A stretch of 64,000 bases of DNA from Bugulina stolonifera (lineage: Eukaryota > Bryozoa > Gymnolaemata > Cheilostomatida > Bugulidae), in contig OW285195.1 in assembly GCA_935421135.1 (NCBI GenBank), forward strand, positions 7,416,701 to 7,480,700, given 5' to 3'. A program made the translations under genes and the position numbers. The notes beneath the pieces are model-generated. The model did no database searches. It was given only the letters and a program-made list of their open reading frames with translations, and was not told where the DNA came from. Positions 57,501-64,000 of the stretch are shown piece after piece (the first letter of the stretch is position 1; the number at the start of each line of letters is the position of its first letter).

Positions 57501-60500
57501 AATCTTAGAATATTTGTCTTGCTGTAAAAGTAATGCTTCATTGAAAGGAGTTATGCTACATATAAATTCCAATATGTCAACTCTATTTGCCTCTGCAGCA
57601 ACATGGAGTACTGTCTTCTTTTCATTGTCCACATGTGAAAGATATTCATCCCTGCAATTGATCTCTACAGAGTCTAGAATAATTTTTGCCATTTCTCTAT
57701 CCTTTGCATAATGCAAGGCTGACCGACTACATTCATCTATGTGATGAGTAATCAGGTTCGTAGAAGAAGACATATTTGCATAATGGGAGTTTTTTTGCTC
57801 TGCTATTTTTTGTTCAGAGTTCGATAATGTGGCATCTGTGCTGTTGGGATCATTTTGGTATATGGTCCTTGATGGTTCAAGGTCTAAATTATTACAGTGT
57901 TTCATCTGGCCTATGGTAGATTTCAACTGGAATAAGTCATCTTCATGTATAGTAATGGCATGTATTTCATCCTCTTGTATTAGTCTATCAACATTGCACA
58001 AGAATCTCACTACCTCTTTCCTGCCACATTCAACGGCAGCATGTAAAGCAGTCTTTCCATGCATGTCACTGGCAACCAGAAAAGCTCCTCGAAGCTCTGG
58101 CTTCACTGCTAGCAGCAGCATTTTAATGACATTTTCATTTCTAGCATAATGCAGTGCTGTCATTCCCTCATTTTCCTTGCAGAATATGAAATTAGATTCC
58201 ACTCTTGACCCAGCAGATAGAAGAGCTTGAATTACTTCATGTCTACCTCTTCTGACAGCCTGATGCAATGGTGTTGAGCCGTATTTATCACAGGTCATTA
58301 AGAGCTCAATTAGACCATCTTGCCTCATATACTGGAACAAAATTTTAACCATTTGAGGGCTTTGGGTAGCATGTAGAATATTTCCACTTTCTTCATCACA
58401 GCATAGCCATTGCACTTCAATAGTGAAATTTTTTAACAAATACTCTAAAATTTGCGGATTGAAGAATCTTGCCACATGGTACAAGACAGTTTGGCCTGAA
58501 TGATTCCTAAGGGATAGAATATCTTGAACATTCGAAGGGTTTACGCTGTTCAACAATATGTGTATCATATTTTCACACTCCGCATGAAAAAGAGCTGTTT
58601 TTCCTTCTAGATCTTGTAATTTTATCATACATTGTGTGAAAATACTTTTTTGACACAGCCTTTCTACCACACTAAGTCGCTCAGTTATCACAGCAGTGTG
58701 CAATGCTGTCATTTGGTTTTCGTCTTGTAGTGATGCAAGATAGTGTGTGTTATCCACTGAAATGGAGCTCAACAAAATTTGAGCAATATCTCCGTCTGCC
58801 GCATAGTGCAGGGCTGTTCTTCCTTTAGCATCCTTTTGAAGTATGAGTGAGTCATCAGGAAGATATATCTTGCATATAAATGCAACGACATCAGAATTTC
58901 CAGCTTCAGCGGCCATATGCAAAGCAGTTTGTCCATAAATGTCTTGTACACCAAGAAAACTCTCAATCTCACCTTCCTTAATGTTGTCTATTATATGGGC
59001 TGCGACATTAGCATGGGAAGCCACATGTAGTACAGATTCTCCAAATTCATTGACATTGGACAGCTCTGCTGTATATTGAGAATCTAGAAGATATTCTAGC
59101 ACGTCAACTCGACCATCAGCTGCAGCATCATGTAAAACAGAATTGGATTTATTGTCTGACTGAAAGGTATGACCTATGCGGTTGGACGCCTCAACAATTA
59201 TTATAGCTGAAGATTTGTTTTTCACCACATGCAAAAGAGATTTCCCGTCATTGTTAACTAGGCAGAGCTGTGACACTAAATCGCTTTCTAACAAATATTT
59301 TAGCACACCCGCTCTCCCATCTCTTGCAGCATCATGCAGCACTGAATTTCCTGTATTGTCACATGTAAAGACAATGCCTATAGAATCGGCAACATTCAAA
59401 ACTAGTTGTGCCATTGGCCTATCCTTTACTTTGTGGAGGACAGATTTACCGAACTCATCTACTCCATTTAACAAATCTGATAGATGAGATTCATAGGCTG
59501 AATTGAACAATAACTGCATGATACCCACTTCACCATCTGATGCTGTTTCATGAAAAAACTTCTGCATTAGCTCATTTTCTACGAAGTCACCAATCCAAAA
59601 CCAATATTCGACATTGTCTATAAATATAGTCAAAAATCTTTCAATAATAGGAAAACACATTACCTTTAAGGCATGGTTCAGAGGAAGAAGACCATCAGAA
59701 TCTTTCAGAAACACAGACCTATAGTCTCGATGGTAATGCATATAATCGCAAACATAGGTCACAATGTCCACTAAGCCAGTTGATGCAAAGATATGAAGAG
59801 GTGTTCGGTTTCTTTTATCGACCACGAGAAGTAGACTACCCTGAGTAGAATGTGCATCAGCAGATTCCAAAAACAAGCGTACAACTGCTACTGTTTTCAC
59901 ATAATGCAACGGAGTTTTACCTAGGTCATCTTGGGAGAAAAGCAGCTCTTTGGATGTACTGGTAACTTTAGATTCCAAACTGCCATCAGAATCTTCTTCT
60001 GTTATTGTGAAAGATTGGTTCGTGGCATCTAGTATATATTGTGCTATAAGAGTATCTTTGCTAGCATAATGCAAAATGTTTCGCTGACGATGATCAACCT
60101 TTAGAAATAAAGAAGACTTCTCAAGTGGAAATAGTTCTGTTAAAAGCGCCACCACATCAGTACAAGAACGCATGATCGCTGTATGTAACACTGTTCGTTT
60201 CTTTCCGTCACCTATGAGGATGAATTCTGATGCTGTCGATGATAGAACTTTTAGTATGCTGTTGCAAACTTGACTTGATGCAGCACAATGTAGTGGAGTT
60301 TGACCATTTTCATCTGGTTTCATCAGAATCATGTAGTATGATAATGGTAAATCTTCCAAGTACATAAAAACATCTACCCTGTCATCACGAGCGGCTTCAT
60401 TTAAAGAGCCAACTGGTTCGATGGCATCCATCTTGGATAAAGGAGAAAACCCTTCAGACAACAAACAGAAAATATCATTGTTGGCAGCATAACAGAGTGC

Positions 60501-63239
60501 TGCCTTACCATGCACATCTTTCTGACAGAGAATCCAGAAGTCATCAGATGACAGCAAGTTACAGAGGTATTCAACTACATCTGTTCTCCCCATGGCAGAA
60601 GCAGAATGCAATGCAGTAGCACCATAACGGTCCTTTGTTTGTGATATATAACCTATTCTTTTGCTCCACTCAATGTTTTTTAGTAATTCCTCCATAGCAT
60701 GCGCAGTTCTCGCTACGTGAATAAGCGATCTGCCACAAGAGTCTCTTGATTGAAACAAATCAATCAGTCTGCCATTGATGCCAATGTCTCGAATGACGCT
60801 GCTCATATCATTACTTACAGCATCAAATAGTAAGGATGGTAAGAATTCCATTGATGTCTGTATAGCAGTGTCTAGGCATGCAGCAGGAATCATGTCAATA
60901 ATAATATTGAACATACTCAAGTTTTTTGTTGCAACCGCATAATCTAACACAGTGTTTCCAGATTTGTCACTCAGTGTCCACCATCTTTGGATGTGTGATA
61001 AATGGCTACACAAATATTTTACAAGTTTTGACAACTTTCTCTTGGCAGCAATGTATAAAATTGTTTTCCCTTTCTTGTCACTCATCAAGATGTAACGTAT
61101 TTTATACCGCACGCAAGTAAGCTTGTCACATTCTTGACCCCATACACCCACCATTTCCTGATAATGGTCATGGCAAAGCTCGTCCAAGTTAGGTGAATGA
61201 TTGCACTTGCATTTTTGAGAATCCTCAGGTATGTCAAACATGCTTTTTGCTACCTCTTCATCCCTCACGTAATGTAAAGCTGTCCGACCATATATTTTAT
61301 CTTCTAAACCAAGTAGCTTTGTCGGGCTAGCGGAAGTTGAACACAGGTACTTCACAACATCCTTTCTTTTATGTATGACAGCCTTATGAAGTGGAGTGTG
61401 GTGGTGCTTATCAGTGGCACAGAAAAAGGATTCTCTGCTCGAATCAACAACTGATTCTGCCAACAACTTGGCTACATAGCTGCTTACTGCATAATGAAGT
61501 GCCGTTCCTCCGGAACTGTCTGCTATTTGGACTAAATTACCACAGGTTAGTGGACTTGATGAGGACAGTAGTATTTTAGCAGCTCTATCAGTGGAGATGC
61601 AATGTAATGGGGTTTTTCCATCTATATCTTGTTCATGAAGCAAAGAGTCATGCAGCAGATTTTGGGTTTTGAAATACTTTAGGATGTCTGTTCTTCCATC
61701 TTCAGCAATTAAGTGAAGCACAGTGCGTTTCTTGTTGTTTGTGGCCTCCATTAGACTAAATTTAGAGATTTCTTTTACCGAGTTAATGATGCTTTCTGCA
61801 ACATGTCTATTTTTAGCAATGTGCAGAGGAGTACAACCTTTGTGATCATGCAGTTCCAGCAAAAGGTCACTGAAAGGTGTTATACTGCTTATTAACTGTA
61901 CAAATTCTTCATTCCCATTTGCAGATGCAATATGCAAAGCTGTTCGTCCTTCAGCATTTTTCATTATCAGAAATTGAAATAATCTCTGGTTCAACATGTT
62001 ATTAGACAGATTAGTTTGTAAATCTGAACGATTCATAAATAACCGTTGTGTGTTTTCATCACCATTGAAAAATTCTGGTGGTGGCACCACCATAATTAGC
62101 GTGCAAATGTATTCTGCAACATCACCAATCTCATCATTTATTACCGCGGAATGTAACACACTGTTTTCAGAAATGTCCGCAGCATACAGAACCTCTGCTA
62201 GATCTGAACTTTCAATCGACTCTGCTAACAGCTGTGCTATTTCGGTCTTTCTTACATAGTGAAATACTGTTCTCTGGAGATGGTCACGTTGAATCAAAGA
62301 TTTAGCATTCCAATTAACAGTACTGTACTCGTTTTTGTCAGAACTAAACTCTTTGTTCATAGGATACTGTTGTTGCTTGCTGAGCTTACATAGATATCTG
62401 ACGATTGAAATGTTGTTGCTCTTTACGGCTTCATGGATTAAACTTATGCTACCAGCGTCTCTGCTCGCGAGGAAAGCTTGTGCATGCAAAAAATCCTCCA
62501 CATTAACAAGATTATCATAAATAGCAAGATCAAATGCAGTTTGTCCGTTATTGTCAGCTTCTGTATATATACTGTCATCAGCAGCAAATTGGCCAATAAC
62601 TTTAACAATCTCACTGTGTGCAGAGAGATGAAGTAGTGATCTACCGTCATTATCTTTCATAAATAAAATGCTACTTTCTGGTAAGTAGTATGCCTTCTCG
62701 CCATCAGCTCTCCTATAGTTGTTATTCAAGTCCAATGATAGAAAGTACTCTAGCAGATCAGCATTAGCTCCCTTTGCCGCATAGTGTGCTACTGTCATTC
62801 CTTTGTGATCACAGCAAGCAATAATTTCTGCTCGATTTATGATGAATGCCGACTCCATCAAGATCTTTGCACATGGAACATCTTTAGCATAATGGAGAGC
62901 AGTCCTACCCCAATGATCTTTTCTCTTCAACCAACTATCGGTAGTATCAAAGTGCTGAGTAACAATCATCTTGTCACACAAGTCTTGCAAGAGTGAAACG
63001 TCACCATTTTGTGCTGCTCTGTGCAATGCTAAATCGCATTTACCCGAACCTTCTTCATCACCATGCTGTTCCGTTACAATTTGGCTTGTTAGTTTAGAGT
63101 TTGCTTGTTCTGTGGAATCATTATTCAAGTCTTCATAAATCTCGTCCTGATATTGAGACTGATTGGTTATTGGCCCGTCGTATAGTTCATACACTTCGTC
63201 ACTTTTTTCTATCGATGCAACCGCAATGTTGTCATCCAT
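51541..63239 (-). CDS. Giant ankyrin-repeat protein with C-terminal caspase-like domain
   Basis: Exons 63239-54246 (2998 codons), 53964-53864, 53575-53305, 52967-52752, 52574-52351 and 51901-51541 join in consistent phase to a 3388-residue product. Exon 1 encodes roughly sixty ankyrin-type units (TALHYA, TPLHxA), alternating a short type ending ARNADIARLIL-like with a canonical type ending DVVEYL-like. The small exons encode a caspase fold: GRALICCNTLERDGWE (substrate Arg region), IMTHGH (catalytic His), IFLSCCRG (catalytic Cys in the QACRG position), and VCFSTLPDSLSLRGKMF (small-subunit region). The usual Gln before the Cys is Ser here. No death-fold prodomain is visible; ankyrin repeats take that place. 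Likely a sensor or scaffold-coupled cysteine protease; activity is not proven. Start at 63239 is the first ATG of an open exon; an upstream exon is possible. Confidence 0.82.
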
Positions 63240-63699
63240 CTTTAGAATATTTATGTAGGTTGATTATTAAATCCTATGTAGCTTTAGTGAGTTCTTTGTG
63301 ATGTGAGTGGTAAGGGCGGCCGCTTGTTGTCAATTTTTCTTCTCAGAGGTTTTCTTTGCTAATTTCATGGCACGTACTAAAAAATGTTGACATTTGATAG
63401 AAAGCAGTAGAAAAAATAATGATAAAGACTCTAGCACTGCGAACATTTCACACCAACTGTTTCTATTCCTAAATTACCAATCTGATGCAGGAAAATAGTT
63501 TTTACTGTTTCCTTTGTACTGTGATTACTAAAGTTACATGTAAGTGATAAATATTGTGATAGATGGAAGGGGAATGAATCTTCTGTGATGGATAACTGCA
63601 TGGCAGGTCCTGTGGTTTTTCTAAAACAAACAATGGTATGTCAGGGGGTTTGGCCATTTTCTATATATATATATATATTGTATTTTTAGCAAGGAATTT

Positions 63700-64000
63700 G
63701 TCTATGAGCAGTCAGAGACTTGTTTCAAACCCATGAAAATACCAGTCCCTGACTGGGGTTTGAATCCGGGGCCTCTACGGCACCTAATCACCTAGCACAG
63801 TGAACAGTGTGCAGTTCGCTCAGAGCATGTCTACTGCTCATCCGTGAAGCTTCCTTTTTAAGGTTGCTTAGCTGGTGTAGTGGTAGCATGTTCTGTTCAC
63901 TGTGCTAGACAATTAGGTGCCGTAGAGGCCCCGGGTTCAAACCCCAGTCAGGGACTGGTATTTTCATGGATTTGAAACAAGTCTCTGACTGCTCATAGAC
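63700..64000. repeat. Inverted pair of SINE sequences at the window edge
   Basis: 63700-63810 is the near-perfect reverse complement of 63890-64000 (GTCTATGAGCAGTCAGAGAC ... ending in its complement). The inner region repeats the tRNA-derived sequence seen at 18195-18355, with B box GGTTCAAACCCC. The structure may extend beyond the window. Confidence 0.8.

Overview
The window is nuclear DNA of an animal: AT-rich, with small spliced genes, GT-AG introns from about 100 bp to several kb, TATA boxes and AATAAA signals. The host genes (a repulsive-guidance-molecule-like GPI protein and a huge ankyrin-caspase protein) point to a non-vertebrate metazoan, plausibly a sponge or other early-branching marine animal. 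The lineage is inferred and uncertain. All gene models were built by eye from reading frames, splice sites and phase.

Layout. 1-7452: a minus-strand gene of unknown function leaves the window on the left; its introns hold a hAT-like element and a solo LTR. 8423-10454: 3' part of a second unknown minus-strand gene. 10.5-20.7 kb: gene-poor, with hAT-like elements, a solo LTR, a 22-bp minisatellite and a tRNA-derived SINE. 20709-28760: mobile element 1 (E1). 29674-30433: a third solo LTR. 31378-49661: an 11-exon plus-strand RGM-like gene whose first intron contains mobile element 2 (E2, 32363-41983). 51541-63239: a minus-strand gene for a predicted 3388-residue ankyrin-caspase protein. The window ends in an inverted SINE pair.

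The main discovery candidate is the E1/E2 pair. Both are Polinton/Maverick-type (virus-like, protein-primed) elements with the same terminal 18 bp (AGTAGTATAGTCAGTGCA) and perfect 6-bp target duplications (AATATA for E1, GTTGTT for E2), but their gene sets are complementary. E2 carries a protein-primed family-B DNA polymerase and a two-domain putative nucleic-acid-binding protein, transcribed divergently from a palindromic 31-bp repeat array. E1 carries an adenain-like cysteine protease and a 5'-truncated capsid-type gene, no polymerase, and only remnants of the binding-protein gene. E1 is also a giant palindrome: 3.6-kb arms around a 774-bp unique centre, the shape of a snap-back genome of a protein-primed replicon. 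Neither has a recognisable integrase. They look like a replication-type and a morphogenesis-type member of one family, or two deletion products of one larger parent.

Among host genes, the ankyrin-caspase fusion and a 39-bp minisatellite that multiplies the exon-10 splice donor of the RGM-like gene in frame are the most notable.
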